NCBI GenBank assembly: GCA_037042185.1
Contig: JAXQJY010000026.1
Coordinates: forward strand, 1,550,001-1,614,000
Length of the DNA: 64,000 nucleotides
Direction: 5' to 3'
Source: Sordariomycetes sp. S80-01Y
Taxonomy: Eukaryota; Ascomycota; Sordariomycetes
A program made the position numbers and the translations under genes. A model generated the notes under the pieces. The model made no database searches, was not told the origin of the DNA, and worked only from the letters and a program-made list of their open reading frames with translations. Below are positions 10,243-21,405 of the stretch, piece after piece (positions within the stretch are counted from its first letter, which is position 1; each line of letters begins with the position of its first letter).

Positions 10243-12691
10243 CAGTGGCGCTGGCTATCGGTGCGGATAGAGCGCTATGCTGGAGCGCGACACGGTAGAC
10301 GCGAGAGGCCCCAGCATGTCTTCTCGGTTTCGCAGCTTTTTTAACTGGCTCGAAGGATCATGAGTGAGGAAACGACGATATGGAATGCTCATGATAGTGT
10401 ATGCAATATGAAGCGGGGACCATCTACCTCGACGCTGCTTCTAGGATGAAAGGCTGTCTCGCTTGCCGCCCTTCGGGAGAAAGCATCAAGCAATACGCAC
10501 TAGGGCAGAGCCGGTTGGTGGCTCAGGAGTCATGGTGTGTTTAGGGTTTAGGAGTTGCTTAGGCGGTAAATATCTCAGCGTATCTTAAGAACAGGAGATC
10601 TGATCACACCAGATCTGCCTTTGGCCTTTATAGCCGCCTACATCGCTCATGATCGTAGCTCAAGACAGTCCAACCCAATCTCGCAGGCTCCCGTAGTCTT
10701 ATCGGTCATTAAAGGCACTGGCGCTCTGTCGATGCGGACACCTGAGGCCTGGTAACAGATCCTGTCGGATACCCAAGTGGCATTGATGATTCCATTGCGT
10801 GCACACCCCTCGGGGACGAAGCCCTCCAGTATCGCCTTACATCCGTTCATTAGAATGGGCTTGGCCACTTTTCAGTCGTCGGCTCGTCCGGGCTAAATCT
10901 GCACCTATACAGCCTTGCATCGACGCTGATCATGCAACTAGCTGTCGCCATCTTCGTTTTCAATGAAGTGACGCTATGGGAACAAAGCCCAGACAGTACA
11001 TGTGCTAGGAAGTAGAGTCCACGGCGTTCATAAACTCATATTTCTCTTCAAATTCATAGTATCCTGCTGGTCGGCGCCTAAAGCATCCTAGTGTGACCAA
11101 AGCGCCATGGACTACTTTGCACCTAGGTGCGGCAGTTTCAAGCTTGCCATTACACGCATGCGTCCCTTTTGTGCACGAAGTCTTCACCCATACGCTTCTC
11201 GCTCGGTAATATCGACTGATTAGAGTCAATGAGACAGTTATTTGTATTCTACCCCTACTGGTGTCTGTCCATATGAGAAAGGCCCACAAAAGCCAGCTGG
11301 TCTTGCTCAACGCAGCTGCGCGATCTCCTGGCCAACGAACCTTACAGTGCCGTATATCAACTTTTGAGTGGTGGATTCTAGACATTGAAATCTCTCACCA
11401 TCTGGTATCATGGGGATGAGTAGCACTCGAGAACTTGGTCACTATGCCTTAAGTGAGAGAGACGAAACCTTCGTTGAGAAGTTTGATGGTATCGTGTATG
11501 TCATGAAGAACACGTCTTCCATGTTGATAAGCCCAAAGAGACACGCTAATGTGGTGTAGACTATCTGCAAATCCATCTACCCGTCCGTCTTCCAGCTATT
11601 ACAAAATTGGATGAGACACAATCAGCATGGCAAGCTGCCCATCAGGTCACAGGAAAGCACTAGCAAGCTCCATACTCTGGCGGTATGCCACGGAGATACA
11701 CGCCACCATTTCATCGTGTTTCGACTCAAGAGTGTGGCCATTTCGGACGGGCAACGTATCTAAACGTCTCGACGATCCAAGTTGACCAACTGCTGAGCTA
11801 CTCTGGCGAAGCCCATGCTATAGAACCCTACTCCATGTCGTGAAATCCCACGATCTCTTCACCTGTCAAGAGGTTTGAACCCTTGATGCTGGCTGCCTGG
11901 TAGACCTGTATCCAGTCTTCAAACATCATACTATATCGGCGGAGGCAGTGAGCATATCTACCGGTTTTCTTCGCCCAGAACTGGCAGCCGGCCAGCCTTC
12001 TGCGACAAAGTTCTGGTAATATACTACTGTCAGGTCAGAAAAGCCAAATCTTGGCGTTCAATGATGCCATGTAAGAGGGAATTTAGCAGATCCCCTAAGC
12101 CCGCAAGATGTGAGGCTGGGTTGTTGCACGACTCAGCATCTGGGATATCTGTGTCTGAGTCTGATCAACAGGATTTTAGCTGGCTTGTGTTTTGTTTCTG
12201 AAATTGATTGAGAGATCAGCCAATCTAGGTGAATACAAAGTGCAGAACGACGGATCGTATCATAACTGAAATGCACTTTATCAGACTACGAGAAGTGGTG
12301 GTTTTGCTGATAGCTGGATTTTGCTTCAACGGTAGACACGATACGTAGGAAGGACTAAAAAAAGTGACGAGTTTCTCGTTCAATGTTTGAGTCTCAATAA
12401 TTTCCCATGACTATGTAAGATTAACACACTTTTTCTTAAGCATGTTGCCCCCTTTTCACCCCTTTTCTGCTGTGGGCGTAGGGTAGGTACGCAATCTCGG
12501 ATCCACAAGTAAACAACCTGAGAAGTCACATCTGGACACCACCCTCGGCCGCGCATAACACCTTTGGCATCCGTTCAAGGAACTTCATGAAAGCTCACGT
12601 GAGTTACGCCGACGCTTCTCAGAAGACTCTCAATTGCTACGGCGACACCCAAGCGTAGGTCGAAAAGCGAGCGCGTGAATCGCCAAGCACA
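10243..12691. other. Long stretch without a recognisable gene
   Basis: Nearly 2.5 kb with only short broken frames and a composition visibly richer in A/T than the flanking genes. An inverted repeat AGATCTG..CAGATCT occurs near 10595-10615. I see no terminal repeats, no transposase or polymerase motifs and no RNA gene. It may be decayed sequence downstream of the short zinc-finger gene; that is inference. Confidence 0.4.
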
Positions 12692-13591
12692 ATGGAACGC
12701 CACGGGGAGCTTCAAGACCATCCCTACTACCCGCGTACCGCCTCGATACCTCAATACGTGCCCAACGAGGCTTCGGTGATACGGCTCCTCGCACTCTTTG
12801 GAAGCATTGTAGCAGGCGTGGTTGTAATGGCATACAAGCTGCCTCCCGCCAAGGCGCGACTAGCTGACCGGTTCTCAGCTTCGTGGTTCGCCCTCTGTAC
12901 GTACAGGTGTCTGTATTCGCCGCCATGTGCTGACTATGATCAGGTGGCTTTCTGCACGTCTTTTTTGAAGGTGAGCCCGCTTGGCGAAGGTGATGTCGCG
13001 TGACGCGCTGACCAATGTCAGGATACTACATCATCAACCGTGTCCACTTGGCTGGCATGAACACACTCTTCGCCCAGTTGTGGAAGGAGTACACCCTATC
13101 GGACTCCAGATACCTGACGCTGGACGTGTTCACTGTTTGTGTGGAAAGCATCACTGTTGTGAGTGGCCAGCCCTTAGCCTCTCAGCTGTAGCACCGCCCA
13201 TTCTGAACGCCCTAACACTGCAAGGTCGCCTGGGGGCCGCTGTCGTTGATCACGTTACTCCTCATCATCAAGGAACATCCTTTGAGGCACCCATGCCAGG
13301 TCGTCATCTGCACCGCCCACTTATACGGAGTGGCGCTATACTATGCCACCAACTGGGCAGAAGGCGTGTCCTATAGTCGGCCCGAGGTGCTCTACTACTG
13401 GATCTATTACATAGGGCTCAATGCCCCTTGGGCAACAGTGCCCATATGTAAGTTGGACGCCCGGAAACTACGGTCTTAAATGCAGATCGGTTGGCTGACT
13501 TGGGCTAGGGCTCCTGTGCGATAGCTTCGCCGAGACAAGCAGGGCGTTCAGGGCGCTCAAGGCTACGGAGGGGGGGAGAAAGACTGCTTAG
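12692..13591 (+). CDS. EBP-family sterol delta8-delta7 isomerase
   Basis: Five exons: 12692-12896, 12944-12970 (27 nt), 13022-13158, 13225-13447, 13509-13591, giving 224 residues; all four introns are 47-66 nt with GT..AG ends. The protein is an EXPERA/emopamil-binding protein, an ER membrane enzyme that moves the sterol ring-B double bond. Aligning by eye with human EBP, the active-site residues are kept: His73 and Glu77 in GFLHVFFEGYY, Glu119 and Thr122 in CVESIT, Asn189 and Trp192 in LNAPW. The block QLWKEYTLSDSRY and the following WGPLSL are also typical. Most ascomycetes are known to do this step with the unrelated ERG2 protein, so this may be an additional or side-path enzyme. The gene stands alone between two gene-poor stretches. 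Confidence 0.88.
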
Positions 13592-15464
13592 GCTAGCCCG
13601 GCTACTGCAGATATGTTGTGATGGGATAAATGCGTACGTGGCGGAAAAGACGACAAGATAATACGCCTGAGGTCGGCTGAGCCTCAATGGTCCGGAAAGT
13701 CGGAGCTTTCAGAGCGGTGCTGCGGACAGCTCGTGGACTTGCACCGGTCTAAGAACCCCTGGAAAAAAAACTTATTTACATTGACGCAGCTGGACAGTCA
13801 CAATAGTGTCATGTCGGGCCGGAGGTTGGATTTGGATTACCGGTCAACCACCGGATGGTCACGGCGGCAGGCTAGAGGAGAACACGTGCAACAGTGAGGC
13901 GTGGTGTGGAGGATCTGATAACCATCTGCTGCTGATGCGCCACAGGAGGAACAATGTACAACGTTGCCGTAACCGGTCCCGAGATGTGTGACGTTGGGTT
14001 CTTCTCGCTGCGGGCGTTTTCGACAGGGACGGCCTTGCTAATCCGTTGATACGTGATCTTCGATATACATAGCATTTGTATGGTAATTTGGCTGTAGAGA
14101 GACCTCCAGTTCCGAAGCTTCAACCCCCAGGGAAGCTTATGGCGCTTATACTAATCTAGAAAAGAAGGATTCCCTCAAAGCCCGGCTCATGTGCGAGGCT
14201 CTGATTGCCTCATTATGCTTCATCGAACAGGATGACCTGCCTTTATCGTCCACCGGCGCACCATGTCGCCTGTATCCGAACACCATTGGGTCTTCTTCTC
14301 GGGTTTCGGGACGCCGGGCAGCGCTGATGCCTTACGAAGGGCTAGGAGAGAATTCTTTGGACAGAACAGCGCGTAGGGCCATGCAGCCACTGGACCAATG
14401 AATTCCAGAGCCGGCATTCACATCCATCAAACTACAGATCAAGACATGGCTCATTATGGAGGATATTCTGGAACGAATGGAGGAGAATGGTGTCCTTAAC
14501 AACTCGAAGCAGATCGTGAGGCGGTCAACGACCGGGGTCAAAAGTACGCTGTTCGCCACTCACGTTGTCCTCTTGCATGAAGCACGATACTTCTAGAGTG
14601 ACATCCAGGGCGAATCTGGACTAGACAATGAGCGAGCCGATTCTGTATGCGAGTATGGAGCTTGATATGACCCTGTACGCACACCCTTTCATCTTGCCGC
14701 AAATTCACCTCCGGAGGAGGGCCAGCATCGCAGCGCTCGAGGCTATTTTTGGTTTCTGATAGTTCGTGATGTTGTAAATATTGATCAATTCTCAGTCTAA
14801 AGGATGCGCTGTATATTTTTCATCTGGGCCGTTGGCTCCCATGTCCGCAATGTGGTTCCCTCCCATGAGTCATAGGACTAAGTCTGCCCGAGGACTGAAT
14901 GCCAGGCCCTGATGCGCATATAAGGCAATAAGGTACTCCCGGCGGCACCTAAGTCCAGTATCTGCGGGTTCCTGAACCCATTTTACCCGTTGATTGGCAT
15001 AATGCGACTGCTCACAATGCAGACGCGTGGAGCAACTCACACAACGACTGACAGCGCATTGCAGATTCATCGGGCTAACGCAGTCATAGTGGACGAGGTT
15101 AAGGTATCTATGTTTAATTGAGAGTCATGTGATTGTGGTTCAAAGCTTAGAAAGATATTCATTGGGGCCTGTTCCAGACAAGGCAAAAACACACTTTTGG
15201 GACCAGTTGTATAGATTAGGTCTGTGACAGCACCACTGAGAAAGTATCACTCAATCCACAGCGGGAGTACCAGAGCCTCTAATGGAGAGAATGAGGAGGA
15301 GGGAGCATAAAGCCCCCTCGCCGGCCAAATCAAGTATAGTCCAGAGAAAGTCGGTGAACGACCTCATCGTGCTGCAGAGATGACCACACCGCCCTCTAGC
15401 AAGACTCCCCCACCGGACGATGAGTGCACCTTTAGGTGCGTCGTAGCACCAACCAGGCTCCAAA
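13592..15464. other. Stretch without a recognisable gene
   Basis: About 1.9 kb between the EBP gene and the 3' end of the unrecognised leftward gene. Only short open frames with no family resemblance were found. I saw no terminal repeats or structural RNA. Confidence 0.4.
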
Positions 15465-16468
15465 TCAGATGTCCGGCCCCTTGGTGACCTCGACCTCGAA
15501 TATGGGCACCCCGCCCTTCCCAGGCAGTGCCATGACCATAGCGACGAGGTCGCTCACGCACCCCTGCACGAGCAGCTTGGTCCCGCCCGCAGCCACGCTC
15601 TTGAGGCTCGCGCGTAGGCACTTTATGCCCATGAGTGTGTCGCAGTGGCGGGTCGCGGCGGTCAGCACCTCGCTCTGCGTCATGGGAACCCGCTCGGTGA
15701 TCTCGAAGGTGCCGTAGTTGACGAAGTCGATGCGGATGCGGACGGGTACAGACGGCGGCGCGTCAGAGGCTTGGTAGCGAGGGGGGACCTCGCGGACGCG
15801 TTGGTTGGGCCCCAGGCTTTCCGGAGGAGGGATCCTGGACATAGAATGTCCCGTTCGTGCAACCGCTGGGCTTGGCTGAGCTGACCTGGGTCTTTGCTTG
15901 ATCTCAGGAGTTTGAACACCCCCCCGAGCAGGGAAAGAAGACACAGGAGCCATGGTAATCCGAGTGACTGGGACTGTTGGACGTCTCAAGTCTGTTCCGC
16001 TTCTATCGTCGAACTCTTCATCTTCAGATTCAGAGTAGACGCTCTCGTTGCCATGGTAAATATCATCATCCTCTTCATCATCCTCGAGTGTACCAGGCTG
16101 GTCAACGGCAACGGGTCTGGCGCTGACATTGGGGCGGAGGTCTTGTAAATGCCCTCCCGTGGCTTTGGCCGAAGCAATGTGCAGCTTCCAGAGCGCTTGC
16201 TCAGGGGTAGCGCCAGACTGGTGCGCGACGGCGGTTCGCTTCGTAGGGTTGAACCCCGAGGCTCGCTCGAGGTGGGCGGACCATCCGGCCTCGGACAGCA
16301 GAGTGTATATGCGGAATTCGTGCTCGGGGACGCCCAAGACGAGAGAGTAATTTACTGCACGGAAGATATGGTTAGTCGAGCTTGGACATGGGGCGGAGGA
16401 GACGGCACACCTTTTGTCTGGTTCCTCACGTCATAATAGACAGGGGCAGCTGAAGTGCGCATAGTCAT
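15465..16468 (-). CDS. Unrecognised 315-residue protein
   Basis: Two exons, 16468-16411 and 16354-15465, with a 56-nt intron (GTGTGC donor, CTAAC branch site, GCAG acceptor). The start is the ATG at 16468; a second in-frame ATG lies two codons on. I do not recognise a family. The N-terminal ~95 residues look folded (YTLLSEAGWSAHLERASG is a typical piece). Next come a strongly acidic segment (LEDDEEDDD ... SESEDEEFDD) and a Pro/Ser/Arg-rich linker. The C-terminal ~90 residues again look folded and contain RIRIDFVNYGTFEITERV. There is no signal peptide and no membrane segment, so it is probably cytoplasmic or nuclear. It lies at the edge of the gene-sparse zone and may be lineage-restricted. 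Confidence 0.6.
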
Positions 16469-17352
16469 GTTGAGTCGTCGGGTGGTTCTTTGGAGCTATA
16501 GGATGGGGGTGCAGACAATGGCAATGTCATGAAGACCCGGTGGTTCAGTTTGCGAAGGTGTAGAGGAGGTAGGAAGTGCTGAGAGAGCGCTTCCACAGTA
16601 TTTTATATTTCCACGCATCCACATCAGAGCAGCTGAGGTTCTATACCTGGTTGCCTCACCTTTTTGGGTCGAAAGGCTGAGCCATGACCATGGATGGTGT
16701 TTGAGGCGGAACAAATGTATGAGCGTCCGTTCTCCTTTCTCAGTCTAGCTTCTTAGACGGGATGCCCACGTCCCGTGAGACACACGGTCAACCATCAGGC
16801 ATGGCACGAGTTTCATATCGATACGCCGATGCCGTTAAAGCCTTACGTTCAGGGGTGTATCTTGAGTCTTTTGTACGTGGGGCGTGTTTTCCCCCACCGA
16901 GCCCACGTTCAAACAGACCAGGGGCTCAAAACTGCACTTTGGGCAAAACGGAAGATAGCAATTTCAACTCGCGAGGCTGTCGGCCGTTGGCTTTTCTTTG
17001 GAACCAGTTTCCACGCTGCCAACACGAGTAGTCTTGCTGGGACGTTGCCAATTTCATTGGCTCAAGCCGCCCTGGCATTGGGCGCCTCACTTTCTGTTCT
17101 GAGACCTCACTCGAGAATTGAAAGACGAATTACTGACCAAATGATGATAGAGCTTATGTGATTCGTACAGTTTAAAATTGGATGCCCAAGCATAACGAGG
17201 TCCTGGGCTGTCGCCTTAAGAAGCGGCCGACTACGAACAGCCGATGGAAGAGGCCGTGTACGATGGCGTAGAGGCCGCCGTCAAAGGCCAGTCTTGGAAG
17301 CCTGGCCTGGCAGGCACCAGAATTCCTGCTGTTTCCAATCTCCTCCAGATTC
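16469..17352. other. Upstream region of the unrecognised gene and 3' side of NUP82
   Basis: About 0.9 kb with no supportable gene. It should contain the promoter of the leftward 315-residue protein gene and the 3' UTR of NUP82, which is transcribed toward it. Confidence 0.4.
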
Positions 17353-20065
17353 CTATACAGAAGTGGCTTGCAAACGCTCAAGCCTCTCGGTCACAGCTTC
17401 GACGAGAGCCGTCTCCCTTGTCAATAGTCCCTGGACCTGCTGAAGCTTGCTCCTGCGGATGTCCTGAGGTATCCGCAACTCGCGGGCGCTCGGCGACGAC
17501 GTCACGTCCACTTCGCCCTTCTTCTTCAGCGCCTCGACCTCCGTCAACAGCTCGGACTGCAATTCTGTCGCGTCGTCGAGACGTTGCCATAGCGGTGTAG
17601 ACTGACTGGGCTTCGCCTGCGAGGACACTGGCTCTTCAACGTTTGACTCAACAGACCTGACCTCCTCAGCCCACGCCCGCTCCTTTGCACTAAGCTCTCT
17701 CGAAGTAGACTTGCTCACAGTCTTCCTAAGCCTCTCCAGCCTCTCCGTTAAACTCCTTTGCCTCTCCTGAGCCTTCTCCGCGCGGCTTTCGAACCGCACA
17801 CGATCCGACTCCCCTGTCTCCTCGTCAGTGACAATGTTGTCGACCTTCAGCTTAACCTCATGAGCCTTGCGGATCTGCTCCTGAAGTTCCATTTGGAGCT
17901 GCTCGCAGCGGCGGAAGACCTCGGCAGCAGCCACCCCAAGTTTATAAGTCTCGTCGCTGAGGACTTTGTGGACGTCGGTGAAGATACCCAAAGTCATGGG
18001 GCTGAGGCGGATTTCTTGGTTGAGAACGGTCTTGTAGCGTGACGTGCGGAGCCGCTCGAGGAACTGGGGAAGAATGCTCTTTTCATCAAAGGCGTGGGAG
18101 GGGTTGAAGACGGGACGGGGCTCGTAGAATTCGAGCAAGGGTTTGCTAGCTTCGCGTTCGAAAACCGGGCTGTCATCGCGGATGGCAATGGCTTCCCGTT
18201 CAGGTGGTTCGAACGTCAAAGCGACGGGGTCGTAGGGTGTCGCGGACAGGAGGAAATAGCCGACGTCGGGGTCGTAGATGGTTGTCGCCGCAGCCAGTGG
18301 CGCGGTCTGGTTCTCGCTGGACTGCGAGTAGATCCTATCCCTCACCGACTGCGAATTGACGACGAGGCCAATTCTGAAGTCAGTGCCCGCCTCGGAGTCA
18401 CCGTTGAGTTCCTTTTCCAGTCGGAAAATCCAGGACGTAAGCGAGATGAAGACGATACCGGCATGGTGCGTGACGAAGAACTCGTAGCGTGACATGACGT
18501 CCTCGCTGAAGACGGGCCAGCTGTCCTCGTTAACTTCCACAGGCGACATCGTGTCGATGGCTTGGAAAGCAAGCAGTGATGGGTCATCGACGGTGGCTAG
18601 CAGGCGTCCCATCTTCGATTTGCTCTTGGGAGGTAACCATTGCGCCTGTACGCCCTCTAGATCAAGATAGACACGGATCTGGCCGCTTGTGGAAAGGAGG
18701 CAGATCACTGGCACCGACGCTCCCTCGCTATCCTTGTCCTCAATGTCAAGCTCCTCATCCTCATCCTGCATGAGCTCGGCAGCGTCTGTCTTTTTCCCAA
18801 TGACAAATATGTCGGTGATGGAGGTATCCAGGTCATCACCTGTTTCGGGATCTGCGTTGAGCTCGAAAGGACCCTGCAAGCGGGGCACAACGCCGGGTCT
18901 CGAGGGTCGCGTATAAACCTCAACTAGCGATTCACCCGGCTGGCCTTCGATTATTTGAGGCTCCTGAGAATCAAGATCGCCCATCCACTCAAGCTGTTGC
19001 TGTGCGAGGAGCTTGTCGAACTCGGACACCTCCGGATCATCCTCAATCGTACCCACAGTCTCAACGATTGATACGGAAAGAGAAGGGATCAGGGTCGGCG
19101 GCGGAGCCCATTTCTGCGGCAGCAACGGACAGAGCGCATAGACATCACCCTCGCGCATGGCAACCCACAGCGTCATGGGGTTCCATCCTCCAGCCCCCTT
19201 GTGCGCGAACCCAGCAGCCGCAACATCCATCTCAAATGAATCGGGCGAGAAGCCCTTGTTCGTGGCATTCTGTGTTGCGGAAAAGTCCTGGTCCAAGGTC
19301 GTTCCATCGGCTAGCTTCTTCAAGTCGATCGACGTAGTTGGGCTGTCGAAAGACCATCTGTGCTGGGGGGCCAGTTCCCAGAGTCGGACGATAGCTTCAG
19401 CTGTGACGGTCACCAAGCAAGAACCATTAACTCCAAGCGGATGCCACATAGCCGACATGACTGGGCTTCGAGATGTTACGTGCGTTGTAGGGCCAAGGGT
19501 ATGAATCTTGGGCTTCAGCGGCTCGGTATCCTGGCTGGTCAGGTGGGAGGAGTCGGGAAGAATACAGATGTGAACTGTGTGGGTAGTCAGGATGGCGAGG
19601 TAGTTGCCGTTCGGTGATATGATGAGTTGGCGGATGTCTTCGGCGCACTTTGTCTTCAAGGTCTGTCTTCTCGTTAGACGGCCATGGTTAACGCGCGCGG
19701 AGAGGGTCACTTACCCTCAGACCAGCAGGTGCATCCTCAATACTGTCCTCAATACTCTGCAATGTGTCCTCCCTCTTAATTTTCACACCGTCCACGCCTC
19801 TCCTGCCTCTGCTCTCTGACCATTGTTCCTTGATGTAGGCCAAATCGCCCCAGCGAATGTCTTTCCCTGCAGCGACAAACACTTCGGTGCCACGCTTCGC
19901 GATCGTCCGTCTCGGTCCAGGCGCGGCATCCTTCCTCTTTGAGCCCGGATGGGAGAGGCCGCGGTGCTTGAGGGAGTCGTTGGAAGCTTCGAAGAGCTGG
20001 TGGCCCGTTTCACCGGTTGCGAGCCAGGGCGCTTGGTAGCTCTTGACCTTGAGCGGCCGCGCCAT
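17353..20065 (-). CDS. NUP82: Nuclear pore protein Nup82 (Nup88 family)
   Basis: Exon 1 20065-19715, intron 19714-19663 (GTAAGT..ACAG, 52 nt), exon 2 19662-17353; 886 residues. Nup82 anchors the mRNA-export platform on the cytoplasmic face of the nuclear pore. The N-terminal ~600 residues show the beta-propeller pattern of the family (for example ISPNGNYLAILTTHTVHIC and AMWHPLGVNGSCLVTVT). The last ~180 residues are a long coiled coil rich in Glu, Arg and Leu, used for assembly with its Nsp1/Nup159 partners in yeast. An acidic insert (QDEDEELDIEDKD) interrupts the propeller. The ATG at 20065 is the first in frame after a GTG two codons earlier. It is divergent from the reductase gene. Confidence 0.85.
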
Positions 20066-20428
20066 CGTCACGGACAGTCGATGGGCTCTCAGCCAGAAAT
20101 TGGAGAGTGGTGATGGCTGCGCAACAAGTGAGGCGAGACGAGAGCGCTGAAACGACGTGCGGTGTGGCTGTCAGTGACGTTGGTTGTATGGATTGCCTCG
20201 CCGAAGAGAAAAAGCAGTCCAGTTTGAAGCTCAAGTTTAGCGCGCGCCGCGTCCAGTGCCACTGCAGTGCCCGGCAGTCACCCTCAGTCGGCCAGACCCG
20301 CTTTTCCAACTCCCAGCCTCGCGCTTCACTATACTTGCATCAGCCCATCCATCTATCTCGGTTCATCAGCCTCACTTTATGGACGACTCTTCTCCGTAAA
20401 TCATTCATCAACCTGTTCTCGAGATATC

Positions 20429-20436
20429 TCGGCCGA
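20429..20436. promoter_or_regulatory. CGGCCG palindrome, distal copy (TCGGCCGA)
   Basis: Perfect 8-base palindrome containing CGG followed directly by CCG, the inverted-triplet form bound by many Zn(II)2Cys6 dimers. It is the most distal of three identical copies ahead of the reductase gene. Binding is inferred, not shown. Confidence 0.45.
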
Positions 20437-20499
20437 CAGTGGAAACGCCAGAGGCCCACCGCTCTCACGTGCCGGTCCTCCAAGGTGTCAGTAACCGTC

Positions 20500-20516
20500 T
20501 CGGCCGACTCGGCCGA
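20500..20516. promoter_or_regulatory. Paired CGGCCG palindromes (two TCGGCCGA, 1 base apart)
   Basis: Two perfect copies of TCGGCCGA at 20500-20507 and 20509-20516, about one helical turn apart centre to centre. They sit 14 bases upstream of the TATA box of the reductase gene. The arrangement suggests cooperative binding by a Zn(II)2Cys6 protein; the neighbouring regulator gene is the obvious candidate. Confidence 0.5.
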
Positions 20517-20529
20517 CAGCGAACTTCAA

Positions 20530-20538
20530 GTATATAGA
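20530..20538 (+). promoter_or_regulatory. TATA box of the reductase gene
   Basis: GTATATAGA lies 90-98 bases ahead of the start codon at 20628, a normal distance for a regulated fungal promoter. It follows directly after the paired palindromes. Confidence 0.6.
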
Positions 20539-20627
20539 GACCCCAGAACTGCTTAGAACTTAAAATCAAATGTCATCATTCACTCATCACGCAGTCCCCG
20601 AGTTGAAACTTCTCAGCCGCCAACACA

Positions 20628-21405
20628 ATGAAGGTCTTGATTGCCGGCGCAACTGGCGGTATCGGCAGCCAAGCCCTCAGACAGAGCCTCGCTCATCCTC
20701 AAATCACCAAAGTCGTCGCCTTCACTCGTAGAACCCTGTCGCTCGAGCACCCCAAGCTTGACAACATCTTGATCAAAGACTTTGCAAAGTGGCCCGAAGA
20801 TGTGCTGATACAGCATGCGGATGCCGCTGGGATGATTTGGTATCTTGGCTCGACCCCTTTTCTTGCTTCGTGTCTTTAACAGGCAACTTTCTAGGTGCAT
20901 CGGTTCATACAGCGGTGACGAAAAACTCGACTTCGAATATCCAGTCGCTTTCATGGAGTCCATGGTGAAGGTATTGGATGCGAAACAAAGGAAAGGCCCC
21001 TTCAAATACGTTCACCTCAGCGGGAAGTTCGTCCGTCAAGATCAAAGTCTCAACTTGTGGTGGGGAGAGCGACCACGCAAGCTCAAGGTAGACTGCCAAT
21101 GATTCTATCTAGTCCTTCACATAGAGAATCTAACAACAGCCCAGGGAAAATCTGATACTGCAGCTCTTGAAATGGCACAGAAGCACACCGATGTGTGGCA
21201 CACCCGCATTGTCAAGCCCGGGGGCGTGGCACACCACCCATGGCAAGGCCTGGGTGTCTGGTTGGTGGGAGACAACTGGGCTGTAAGGGGACAGGAGCTG
21301 GGTGCTTTCATGACGTATCTGGCTGTAGACGGGCAAGGGGAAAGCTCAACCATTCTCAATGATCGTATCGCTAAGAAGGGGAGGGAGTTGCGACGAGGAC
21401 CGTGA
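20628..21405 (+). CDS. Small NAD(P)-binding Rossmann reductase (atypical SDR/NmrA-like)
   Basis: Exons 20628-20839, 20895-21087 and 21145-21405 with introns of 55 and 57 nt; 221 residues. The N-terminus MKVLIAGATGGIGSQA has the dinucleotide-binding GxxGxxG loop of an extended or atypical short-chain dehydrogenase. The middle follows the family pattern (FKYVHLSGKFVRQDQ, then a Lys-rich segment). The substrate is unknown; relatives are usually annotated as NAD(P)-binding or nucleoside-diphosphate-sugar-epimerase-like. Its stop codon lies 59 bases inside the 3' coding end of the opposite-strand regulator gene. The promoter has a TATA box and three CGGCCG palindromes, which suggests inducible, regulator-dependent expression. 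Confidence 0.75.

Larger units (their letters stand above)
20066..20627. promoter_or_regulatory. Shared promoter region of NUP82 and the reductase gene
   Basis: 562 bases between two divergent start codons. The half near the reductase carries a TATA box and three CGGCCG palindromes, listed separately. The half near NUP82 has no obvious TATA box, as is common for housekeeping genes. Confidence 0.6.

Noticed and set aside
10520-10550. TTTAGGGTTTAGG resembling telomere repeats
   Set aside because: Only about two imperfect units; too short to be an internal telomeric tract.
10595-10615. Inverted repeat AGATCTG..CAGATCT
   Set aside because: Single short hairpin in A/T-richer DNA without flanking duplication or transposase; likely chance.
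11005-11385. 126-codon minus-strand frame in the gene-poor zone
   Set aside because: No recognisable domain and no supporting splice or start context; its length is compatible with chance.
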